Positions 1 to 6,382 of a stretch of DNA of 19,146 bases are shown one piece after another (position 1 is the first letter of the stretch; each line of letters begins with the position of its first letter). The stretch comes from Alkalibaculum bacchi (lineage in GTDB: Bacteria > Bacillota > Clostridia > Eubacteriales > Alkalibacteraceae). A program made the translations under genes and the position numbers. Under the pieces are notes generated by a model. That model did not search any database. It was not told the origin of the DNA and saw only the letters and a list, made by a program, of their open reading frames with translations. The stretch is taken from assembly GCF_937875145.1 (NCBI RefSeq), contig NZ_CALNCS010000250.1, forward strand, positions 1-19,146, in the 5' to 3' direction.

Positions 1-2
1 CT

Positions 3-335
3 ATTAATCCCTTTAGTAGTAATAATTTTCATATTGATGAAGAAGATATCTTCTTTAATTGGCACAATATGGATTTATGGGTCAATCTAACAATAGATTT
101 AAAATTTGAACTCCAAATCCTAATAAAAACCGACCATATGAATGAATCTACATTTTACAGTATTATGAGCAAATTTATCGATCATAGCATCTACCGCTAC
201 GGTATAAAGATTATAAAAAAATGGACATTCATTAATAGCGGTGACACCGCTTTCTACCAAAACCCTATGCTCATCGATAATCTAATCAAAGAGAAAATCA
301 AAAATGCCAAGCTTAAATATGTTCTTGAGCTATAG
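3..335 (+). CDS. C-terminal part of an unrecognised protein, cut by the left edge
   Basis: The reading frame is open from base 3 through the left edge to a TAG stop at 333-335, so the gene very probably starts outside the window. The Met at base 69 has no clear ribosome site and is probably internal. About 110 residues are visible. They are soluble in character, rich in Ile, Lys and aromatic residues, with no membrane segment, no Cys pattern and no motif I can place. Composition resembles its neighbours. No T-tract hairpin follows the stop before the next gene. I do not recognise the family, and the visible portion may be too small for homology by eye. Confidence 0.5.
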   Translation: MNPFSSNNFHIDEEDIFFNWHNMDLWVNLTIDLKFELQILIKTDHMNESTFYSIMSKFIDHSIYRYGIKIIKKWTFINSGDTAFYQNPMLIDNLIKEKIKNAKLKYVLEL

Positions 336-403
336 AGGCTGCTAAGTTTTTACTATTTTGACAGTATAATAATTGGATTTATTGCGCATAATAAAATAAT
401 ATC

Positions 404-417
404 AAAATACGTATTTT
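404..417. promoter_or_regulatory. 14-bp perfect AT-rich palindrome upstream of the FNT channel gene
   Basis: The sequence AAAATACGTATTTT is perfectly self-complementary. It ends 34 bases before the ATG at 452, where an operator could sit. A TTGACA (358-363) and a TATAAT (365-370) lie upstream but are not correctly spaced relative to each other, so no promoter is claimed. A palindrome of this length can occur by chance in AT-rich DNA, so the regulatory role is inferred only from its position. Confidence 0.3.
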
Positions 418-451
418 AAGATTATAACAGATATGAATAAGGAGACTTACA

Positions 452-1330
452 ATGAAAAAGGATCGATTTTATTTGACTCCTGCAGAAATCTCTTTAGAAG
501 CCATTGAAACAGGTGTCAAAAAAGTAAAAACAAGCACAATAAATCAAATTGTTTTAGCCATTTTAGCAGGAGTGTTTATTGCCTTTGCCGCAGAAGGCTC
601 TAATATGGCAACTTTTAATTTACTAAGTAAACCTGAAACCTATGGATTAGGAAGAGCCTTAGCTGGAACCTTATTTGGAACAGGCCTTATGTTAGTTGTC
701 GTGGCAGGAGGGGAACTTTTTACAGGGAATGCTCTTATTATAGCTGGAGTATTAGAAAAAAGGATTAAAATCACCCAACTTCTTCACAACTGGCTCTTCG
801 TCTACCTTGGCAATTTTATAGGCTCTATGCTTATTTCCTTTATGATGAATGAGTCTACTTTATTTAATAGTGGAAATTATGGTCTAGGAAGTATGACAAT
901 ACAAATTGCCTATGGAAAAATCTCATTAGGATTTATGCCCGCTTTTTATCTTGGAATCATGTGCAATTGGCTCGTATGTTTAGCTGTGTGGATGGCTTAT
1001 GCCTCTAAAGATATGATCGGTAAATTATTTGCGGTATTTTTCCCTATACAGCTTTTTGTCACCTCAGGCTTTGAACACAGTGTTGCAAATATGTATTATA
1101 TTCCTGCAGGCATTATGGCAAAGTCTAACCCGAATTGGGCAATGTCTTCTCAGTTAACCACAGAACAATTAACAAACTTAAATTGGGTTACTTTATTTAC
1201 TCGAAATCTCATACCCGTCTCTTTAGGTAATATCATTGGAGGAACCATATTTGCAGCCGGCGCCTATTGGTTTGTATACGTAAGAAATAACCCAGATCGA
1301 ATTATTCCTGATAAGACTGAGGATGAGTAG
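452..1330 (+). CDS. Formate/nitrite transporter (FNT) family channel
   Basis: This 292-residue membrane protein belongs to the FocA/NirC/HSC family of pentameric channels for small monovalent anions (formate, nitrite, hydrosulfide) in the cytoplasmic membrane. About six hydrophobic segments are visible. Family motifs are GGELFTGN at residues 86-93, with the Thr of the Omega-loop region near 91, CNWLVCLAVWMA at 171-182, and GFEHSVANM at 206-214, which contains the conserved pore His near 209. Length is normal. The start is well supported by AAGGAG at 439-444, seven bases before the ATG. The gene stands alone and converges on the ABC ATPase gene. No pyruvate formate-lyase, formate dehydrogenase or nitrite reductase gene is nearby, so the substrate is not settled. 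Formate is plausible for an anaerobe, but this is inference. Confidence 0.9.
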   Translation: MKKDRFYLTPAEISLEAIETGVKKVKTSTINQIVLAILAGVFIAFAAEGSNMATFNLLSKPETYGLGRALAGTLFGTGLMLVVVAGGELFTGNALIIAGVLEKRIKITQLLHNWLFVYLGNFIGSMLISFMMNESTLFNSGNYGLGSMTIQIAYGKISLGFMPAFYLGIMCNWLVCLAVWMAYASKDMIGKLFAVFFPIQLFVTSGFEHSVANMYYIPAGIMAKSNPNWAMSSQLTTEQLTNLNWVTLFTRNLIPVSLGNIIGGTIFAAGAYWFVYVRNNPDRIIPDKTEDE

Positions 1331-1428
1331 CTGCAGTTATTAGCTATTGAAATTTTATATTTCTCAGTGGGTATTGCGTTGCGGGATACAGAAAGCGAAA
1401 AATTTGCATCACTACTCTTATGGTCTAA

Positions 1429-2136
1429 TTACCATTCAATGCTTTCTACATCCAAGGGATTTTTATTTATTTCAATGGAATTAATCTTTCCGCTCTTTAC
1501 TCGAATCACTTTATCTCCTATATCGGTCAAGGCTAGATTGTGAGTAATGATTACCACCGTCATTCCTGAACTTCTGCACGTATCTTGTAAGAGTTTTAAT
1601 ATGGATTTACCTGTCTTATAATCTAGGGCACCTGTAGGTTCATCGCACAAGAGGAGCTTTGGATTTTTTGCTAATGCTCTAGCTATCGCTACTCTTTGTT
1701 GTTCTCCTCCAGACAGTTGAGAGGGAAAGTTATTCTTTCGATCTTGCAAACCTACACCAGATATAACCTTCTCAATATTTAGAGGATTGTGGCTTATTTG
1801 AGTAGCTAATTCTATATTTTCTTTTGCTGTTAGATTTGGCACTAAATTGTAAAATTGAAAGACAAAGCCTATATCATGTCTTCTATAATTAATTAATTCT
1901 TTAGAATTAAATTTGCTTATTTCAACATCATCTACAAATACATTTCCGGAAGTAAGTCCATCCATTCCACCTAAAATATTGAGTATGGTGCTCTTCCCTG
2001 CACCGCTAGCTCCCGCAATAATAACAAATTCGCCTTTGTCTATAGCAAAATCTACTCCAGATAAAGCTTCAATGTCTACTTCACCCATTTTGTATATCTT
2101 TTTTACATTTTTAAACTCGATATATTTTTTCATCAT
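1429..2136 (-). CDS. ABC transporter ATP-binding protein, LolD/MacB type, without an adjacent permease
   Basis: This 235-residue cytoplasmic ATPase has all nucleotide-binding motifs: Walker A GASGAGKST (42-50), Q-loop Gln 94, signature LSGGEQQRVAIARA (141-154), Walker B LLLCDEPTGALD (161-172) and the switch His in THN (199). The sequence type matches the LolD/MacB/FtsE group, which normally pairs with FtsX-like permeases in lipoprotein, peptide or bacteriocin export. The start lies 4 bp after the recQ stop, and the GAGGA ribosome site overlaps the end of recQ, so the two are probably co-transcribed and translationally coupled. No permease gene follows: the next 98 bp lead into the convergent FNT gene. 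Function is therefore unassigned beyond ATP hydrolysis driving an unknown membrane partner. No convincing terminator was found between 1331 and 1428, only a weak 5-bp hairpin at 1349-1363. Confidence 0.9.
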   Translation of the reverse strand: MMKKYIEFKNVKKIYKMGEVDIEALSGVDFAIDKGEFVIIAGASGAGKSTILNILGGMDGLTSGNVFVDDVEISKFNSKELINYRRHDIGFVFQFYNLVPNLTAKENIELATQISHNPLNIEKVISGVGLQDRKNNFPSQLSGGEQQRVAIARALAKNPKLLLCDEPTGALDYKTGKSILKLLQDTCRSSGMTVVIITHNLALTDIGDKVIRVKSGKINSIEINKNPLDVESIEW

Positions 2137-2140
2137 GTCC

Positions 2141-3991
2141 TCACTTCCTCTTATTATTCTCGTAGTCTATTATTACGTCTATAAAAGCTTTTCCATAACG
2201 GGTCATCTTTACTTCTCCTACTCCTGATACACCTAAAAATTGGCTCTCTGTAGTAGGTCTTAGTTGACACATAGATCGAAGGGTAGCATCACTAAATATG
2301 ATAAAGGCAGGAACCCTTTGCTTCCCCGCTATTTGACCTCTCAATTGGCGTAAAGCTTCAAAAAGCCCTTCATCTACTTCTTTGTAAACAGCGCTCTTCT
2401 GCTTTTTATATTTTGATTGTTCTACCGTCAAATCCTCAACTTCTTCTGCAATCTTCATAGTCAAGATATGTTCCTCATTCATAAAATCCATTGCCTTTTC
2501 AGTAACGCCTACTGTAGGAAACTCTGAGTTTGTGATGGATAAATACTTGTTAAGAACTAAAAAATTGATGATGCTACGAAGTTTTTTTTCAGTCAAACTA
2601 GCGCAAACACCATAGGTGGGCAATTGATCTAAATTTAAGCGAAGAATCTTCTTTGCCTTGCTACCTCTTAGGGTATCGATAATTACCTTGATGCCAAATC
2701 TTGAATGAGCACTGTTTATGCAAGAGATGATTTTTTTTGCTCTTTCTGTAATATCAATTTCTTCAAAATTGTTCATACAATTAGAGCAATTACCACAATG
2801 ATTTTCGCTCTTATCATCAAAATAATTTAATATGTACTCCCTTAGGCAATCTCTAGTATGACAGTAATAAGTCATAATTTTCAAACGTTCCCTATCTTTT
2901 TCTTTCACCAATTTAGATGTTTCTTCATCTAGCTCTTCGTTTTGGCTACCGTGCTCAATTAAAAATTGGTTGGTCATTACATCTTGTCCATGATACAACA
3001 AAATGCAATCAGCTGGCTCCCCATCACGCCCTGCTCTCCCCGCCTCTTGATAATAAGACTCTAGATTTTTAGGCATATTATAATGAATGACAAATGATAC
3101 ATTAGACTTGTCAATGCCCATGCCGAAGGCATTGGTTGCAACCATAATTGGACTATTGTCGTAAACAAAAGCCTCTTGATTATTTTTACGCTCTTGATCC
3201 GATAATCCTGCATGATAGCGAGTAGCTTTATACCCATCTAGATTTAGATTATTACACACTTCTTCTACATTTTTTCTCGTAGCGCAATAGATGACGCCAC
3301 TCTCACCTGAATGAGCTTTTAGAATCTTCAAGACTTCTGCGTATTTATTACTTGGTTTTCGCACTGCAAAAAATAAATTAGGTCGATCGAAGCCTGTGGT
3401 CGTAACATTTGGCTTTTTTAGTTGTAAAATATGAATGATATCCTCTCTTACTTCTTCCGTAGCCGTTGCAGTAAAAGCGCTAATAATAGGACGAGATGGA
3501 AGCAAATGAATAAATTCCTTGATTTTTAAGTAGCTGGGTCTAAAATCCTGCCCCCATTGAGATACACAGTGAGCCTCATCAACGCTAATCATAGAGATTT
3601 TGTTTTCACTGGCGAATTCTAAAAATTGCGTAGTTGTCAATCTTTCCGGCGCAACATAAATAATTTTATAGCGGCCTTCCTTTGCATATCGTAATGCAAG
3701 AGAATATTGCCTATTTGACAAGGAACTATTTAAAAAAGCTGACGGTATTCCAGCTTGATTCAATGTGGTTACTTGATCTTTCATTAAAGATATAAGAGGC
3801 GAAATCACCAAAGTAATTCCTTCTAATAAGACAGCAGGTATCTGAAAACAAATAGATTTTCCTGCACCAGTAGGCATAATGCCCACAGTATCCTTTCCTT
3901 GAAGTATACTATCAATAAGCTCCTCCTGCCCCATCCGAAACTGTTCATAACCAAAATATTCTTTTAACACCCCATACTTATCTTTTATCAT
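2141..3991 (-). CDS. recQ: ATP-dependent DNA helicase RecQ
   Basis: This 616-residue 3'-to-5' helicase is similar in size to E. coli RecQ and acts in recombination and fork repair. Domains in order are: helicase ATPase with PTGAGKS (40-46) and DEAH (138-141, followed by the RecQ aromatic-rich loop CVSQWGQDFRPSY); second RecA-like domain ending in QEAGRAGRDG (about 315-324); zinc-binding subdomain with Cys 382, 399, 402 and 405; winged-helix RQC region (about 410-520); and a C-terminal HRDC domain (about 541-610) containing FLGVSGVGEVKMTRYG. All key residues are present, so it looks fully functional. The ATG is preceded by AGGAG at a spacing of 7. The gene heads a two-gene unit with the ABC ATPase. 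A TATAAT-like sequence lies between the CDF stop and this start, so it may have its own promoter. Confidence 0.97.
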   Translation of the reverse strand: MIKDKYGVLKEYFGYEQFRMGQEELIDSILQGKDTVGIMPTGAGKSICFQIPAVLLEGITLVISPLISLMKDQVTTLNQAGIPSAFLNSSLSNRQYSLALRYAKEGRYKIIYVAPERLTTTQFLEFASENKISMISVDEAHCVSQWGQDFRPSYLKIKEFIHLLPSRPIISAFTATATEEVREDIIHILQLKKPNVTTTGFDRPNLFFAVRKPSNKYAEVLKILKAHSGESGVIYCATRKNVEEVCNNLNLDGYKATRYHAGLSDQERKNNQEAFVYDNSPIMVATNAFGMGIDKSNVSFVIHYNMPKNLESYYQEAGRAGRDGEPADCILLYHGQDVMTNQFLIEHGSQNEELDEETSKLVKEKDRERLKIMTYYCHTRDCLREYILNYFDDKSENHCGNCSNCMNNFEEIDITERAKKIISCINSAHSRFGIKVIIDTLRGSKAKKILRLNLDQLPTYGVCASLTEKKLRSIINFLVLNKYLSITNSEFPTVGVTEKAMDFMNEEHILTMKIAEEVEDLTVEQSKYKKQKSAVYKEVDEGLFEALRQLRGQIAGKQRVPAFIIFSDATLRSMCQLRPTTESQFLGVSGVGEVKMTRYGKAFIDVIIDYENNKRK

Positions 3992-4032
3992 ATGACCGCT
4001 CCTTAGTGCATTTCATCATATGATTATATCAT

Positions 4033-4060
4033 ACTAAGGTGGTAAGCTTATCACCTTAGT
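4033..4060. repeat. 28-bp near-perfect palindrome across the CDF stop codon
   Basis: The arms ACTAAGGTG (4033-4041) and CACCTTAGT (4052-4060) are exact inverted repeats. The centre, with AAGCTT as its core, is also palindromic except for one mismatched pair, so almost all 28 bases pair. It covers the TAA stop of the CDF gene (4056-4058) and lies just upstream of a TATAAT-like box for recQ. No T-tract follows on either strand, so it is not a typical intrinsic terminator. It contains the octamer AAGGTGGT (4036-4043), which recurs in tandem behind gltX. Confidence 0.6.
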
Positions 4061-5231
4061 AATCAGGTATATAATCATGATCTATCGTAACTACGCAATT
4101 ATAACATGAATCTATTTCTTTTACTTTATCATCGATGATTTCTATCAATTCTTCATTGCTGTATTCAAAGCTATATGGCACGACTACATCAAAAATAAGA
4201 TTAGAATGGCTTACTCCCCATACTACCCGAAAATCGTGTAAACTCAATTCTCCAGAGATATTATTGATTGTTTTTATTACTTTTTCTCTCAATTTATTTG
4301 TCTTTTCGTCACTTGTAATAATAGGGTCTAGGTGAATGACTAGATTGATTCCTTCTTCTTTCATGAAATTTCGCTCAATATTGTCAACAATATCGTGACT
4401 GACCATAACATTTTTTTCTGCTGGAACTTCGCAGTGCACTGTCACAAAAATTTGACCTTCACCATAGCTATGCACTTGCAAATCATGTAGTGACACAATA
4501 CCATCATAGGACAGTATTTTCTGATAGATATATTCTACCAATTCTTCTGATGGAGCGGTTCCCAACAAAGGGCTCACTGTATCCATGATTAATTTTATGC
4601 CACTGATGATGATTAAAATGGCTACCACGAGACCTAAATACCCATCTAAATTAAAGCCAGTATAATACGTGATTATAATACCTAAGAGAACTACTGCTGT
4701 AGATAAGATATCGTTTCTACTATCTATAGATGTAGCTATTAAGGTAGTGGAATCAATTAATGTGGCTATCTTTTTATAAAACAAGTATTGCCACAGCTTT
4801 CCAAGTATTGCCACAATCAATACACCTATAGAGATCATGCTAAATTCCGCTTCTTGAGGGTGAAGAATTTTGTCAAAGGCGTTTTGAAATAATTGAAATC
4901 CTAAAAAGCAAATTAAAAAGGATACAATCAATCCAGAAATATACTCCATTCGAGCATGACCGTATGGATGTTCTTTATCTGCCGGCTTTCCAGATATCTT
5001 AAATCCAATTAAAGTAATAAAAGATGAACTAGAATCCGATAAATTATTAATGGCATCTGCTGTGATGGCAATACTATTAAAAACAACACCTACAGCAATC
5101 TTAATGGCAAATAGAATTAAATTTGTAACAACGCCAACTATGCTGGCAAATTTACCATACTGCTGACGCACTTTTGAATTTGTGGTGTTTCTATAGTCCT
5201 TCACAAATAGTTTTATAAGAATATTAGTCAA
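4056..5231 (-). CDS. Cation diffusion facilitator (CDF) efflux transporter, probably Mn2+/Fe2+ type
   Basis: This membrane antiporter exports divalent metal ions in exchange for protons. The frame opens at a TTG at 5237, but that codon is only 2 bases from GGAGGG. The TTG at 5229-5231 has a spacing of 8 and is chosen, giving 391 residues with no nearby ATG. The N-terminal half has about six membrane segments; the C-terminal half (about 210-391) is longer than a minimal CDF cytoplasmic domain and probably carries two ferredoxin-like folds. TM2 carries N62-N-L-S-D66 and TM5 carries D170-S-R-N-D174, so the transport site reads N/D/D/D. Zinc-type CDFs have His/Asp pairs there, and the Asn/Asp pattern is typical of manganese exporters such as MntE and the B. 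subtilis MneS/MneP proteins. The conserved HPYGHAR loop follows TM2. Metal identity is inferred. Confidence 0.85.
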   Translation of the reverse strand: MTNILIKLFVKDYRNTTNSKVRQQYGKFASIVGVVTNLILFAIKIAVGVVFNSIAITADAINNLSDSSSSFITLIGFKISGKPADKEHPYGHARMEYISGLIVSFLICFLGFQLFQNAFDKILHPQEAEFSMISIGVLIVAILGKLWQYLFYKKIATLIDSTTLIATSIDSRNDILSTAVVLLGIIITYYTGFNLDGYLGLVVAILIIISGIKLIMDTVSPLLGTAPSEELVEYIYQKILSYDGIVSLHDLQVHSYGEGQIFVTVHCEVPAEKNVMVSHDIVDNIERNFMKEEGINLVIHLDPIITSDEKTNKLREKVIKTINNISGELSLHDFRVVWGVSHSNLIFDVVVPYSFEYSNEELIEIIDDKVKEIDSCYNCVVTIDHDYIPDY

Positions 5232-5315
5232 ATACAATTCCCTCCATATGAATTTATTACATAAAAGATACTGTCTCCTATTATACTATTTTATACTGCA
5301 AATATTCGAGTAAAA

Positions 5316-5369
5316 GAACAATTATTGAGTTATTATTGAACAATGGTTAAACGATTGTTATTAAATCGT
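5316..5369. promoter_or_regulatory. Repeat cluster upstream of the CDF gene, possible operator
   Basis: GAACAAT occurs at 5316-5322 and 5338-5344, 22 bp apart and so on the same helix face. ATTATTGA occurs at 5321-5328 and 5333-5340. The inverted repeat ACGATT/AATCGT lies at 5351-5356 and 5364-5369. The cluster sits between the TVP38-like gene and the CDF gene, about 85 bp or more upstream of the CDF start. It does not match MntR, Fur or Zur consensus sites that I know. A regulatory role is inferred from position and repetition only. Confidence 0.25.
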
Positions 5370-5388
5370 GCATTTTGCGTTCTCAATC

Positions 5389-6057
5389 CTACATTGTTTT
5401 ATTTTTCCACCTTCGGTAGACAAAATAAGACACCACTGACAAAAGAACAGTTCCCACTAAGGCAATTATAAATTCAGGTGAGCTAGGATTTGAAATGGCC
5501 GTGCCCATAAAAGTTGCAGCTAACATACCAGGAAAAATCCCCAACAAAGATCCTAAAATATAGGGTGTAAATTTTAATTTAAAAGAGCCTAAAAGCATAC
5601 TCACTAGATCACCAGGTAGCACGCTTACGACTCTTAAAAAATAAGAATAAAACCATGGATTTTGAACGATAGACATCTTAGTTACGTCGTCAAATTTTTT
5701 ATGCTTTCTCATGATCTTCATAACAAAACCTCTGCCCACAAATTTTCCAATAAAATAAGGAATCACAGATGTGACAAAGGAGCCAATAATATTAACCATA
5801 ATTGCCCACAATGGCGAAAAAAGCATACCCGCACTTATATTTAAAACAATTAGAGGAAAGACAATCGAAATAGACTTTAAAGCGTATAATCCAATTAAAA
5901 TACAGGCTGCAAGAAATGGGTTTTCAGGTGTGTATTTTACAATATCCGCCACACTGATATCTTTAAACTGAAATCCAACAACAATCCCAATGATAATCAG
6001 AGCAATGGGCAGTATTTTAATAAACCTTAATAATGATTGTGTGGTCTTGCGTTCCAT
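5389..6057 (-). CDS. TVP38/TMEM64 family (DedA-like, VTT domain) membrane protein
   Basis: This 222-residue integral membrane protein has five to six hydrophobic segments (about 14-31, 48-72, 75-103, 136-156, 164-187 and 195-214). The central region follows the VTT/DedA pattern: FPLIVLNISAGMLFSP, GSFVTSVIPYFIGKFVGRG, then LRVVSVLPGDLVSMLLGSFK and GSLLGIFPGMLAATFMG, with conserved Gly, Pro and Arg residues in the re-entrant loops. Some members of the DedA/VTT superfamily act as lipid flippases or scramblases (undecaprenyl phosphate, phosphatidylethanolamine); the role of this TVP38 subgroup in bacteria is not settled. The ATG is supported by AAGGAG at a spacing of about 10. The gap of 157 bp to the CDF gene argues against tight coupling. 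Confidence 0.85.
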   Translation of the reverse strand: MERKTTQSLLRFIKILPIALIIIGIVVGFQFKDISVADIVKYTPENPFLAACILIGLYALKSISIVFPLIVLNISAGMLFSPLWAIMVNIIGSFVTSVIPYFIGKFVGRGFVMKIMRKHKKFDDVTKMSIVQNPWFYSYFLRVVSVLPGDLVSMLLGSFKLKFTPYILGSLLGIFPGMLAATFMGTAISNPSSPEFIIALVGTVLLSVVSYFVYRRWKNKTM

Positions 6058-6140
6058 CTTCTATACACTCCTTATATAAATAGCTTGCCCAAATGGAAGT
6101 TGGTTAAACCGTTTGACAGAATGTGCACTTCGCAAACAAA

Positions 6141-6166
6141 GTCATCTAGAGCGAAGCGAAGATCCC
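6141..6166 (+). repeat. Decayed copy of a GTCATCCTGAGCGAAGCGAAGGATC-like dispersed repeat
   Basis: The segment reads GTCATC, then TAGAGCGAAGCGAAG, then ATCCC. This matches the arms of the inverted-repeat element at 12209-12367 apart from a few single-base losses. Similar GTCATYCTGAGCGAAGCGAAGRATC-type sequences are, from memory, common intergenic repeats in many bacteria. No inverted partner is visible nearby, so this appears to be a solo or half element. Confidence 0.45.
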
Positions 6167-6341
6167 CTACGAACGAACTATCAAAGTATATACTATATAA
6201 TACAAAAATTTTATATCAATTAAACAATGAAAAATGAACATTGAATAGTACAAACATACAACACCTTACATGGTCTGATTATAACTTTTCCTTGTTCACT
6301 ACTCACTGCGACATAAGTCGCATATTTGCTGACCACCTAAT

Positions 6342-6373
6342 AAAAAAAGAGCAAATCACTAAGTGACTCGCCC
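6342..6373 (-). terminator. Intrinsic terminator of ilvD
   Basis: On the minus strand a 12-bp stem forms between GGGCGAGTCACT and AGTGATTTGCTC around a single central base (so the innermost pairs open as the loop), followed by seven T. Three of the twelve pairs are G-U, and these are possible only in the minus-strand RNA; in plus-strand RNA they become A-C mismatches. The terminator therefore works in the ilvD direction only. It begins 10 bases after the ilvD stop. Confidence 0.85.
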
Positions 6374-6382
6374 CTTATCTAT

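Larger units (their letters stand above)
6058..6382. other. Intergenic stretch between ilvD and the TVP38-like gene
   Basis: No gene is supported here. The stretch holds a decayed copy of a dispersed repeat (6141-6166), a perfect small hairpin TGCGAC-ATAA-GTCGCA (6307-6322), the 14-mer TTTGCTGACCACCT (6325-6338), which recurs behind gltX, and the ilvD terminator (6342-6373). The part nearest 6057 must carry the promoter of the TVP38-like gene, but I cannot pick a well-spaced one. A short plus-strand frame (6037-6237) has no ribosome site and overlaps the repeat, so it is not called. Confidence 0.6.

Noticed and set aside
5232..5237. TTG at 5237 as the CDF start
   Set aside because: It is only two bases from GGAGGG; the TTG six bases later has normal spacing.
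5238..5388. yybP-ykoY manganese riboswitch before the CDF gene
   Set aside because: The gene looks Mn-type, but I could not find the conserved loops of this riboswitch in the 150-bp gap.
6037..6237. Short plus-strand frame between ilvD and the TVP38-like gene
   Set aside because: It starts antisense inside the TVP38-like gene, has no ribosome site and runs through a decayed repeat.
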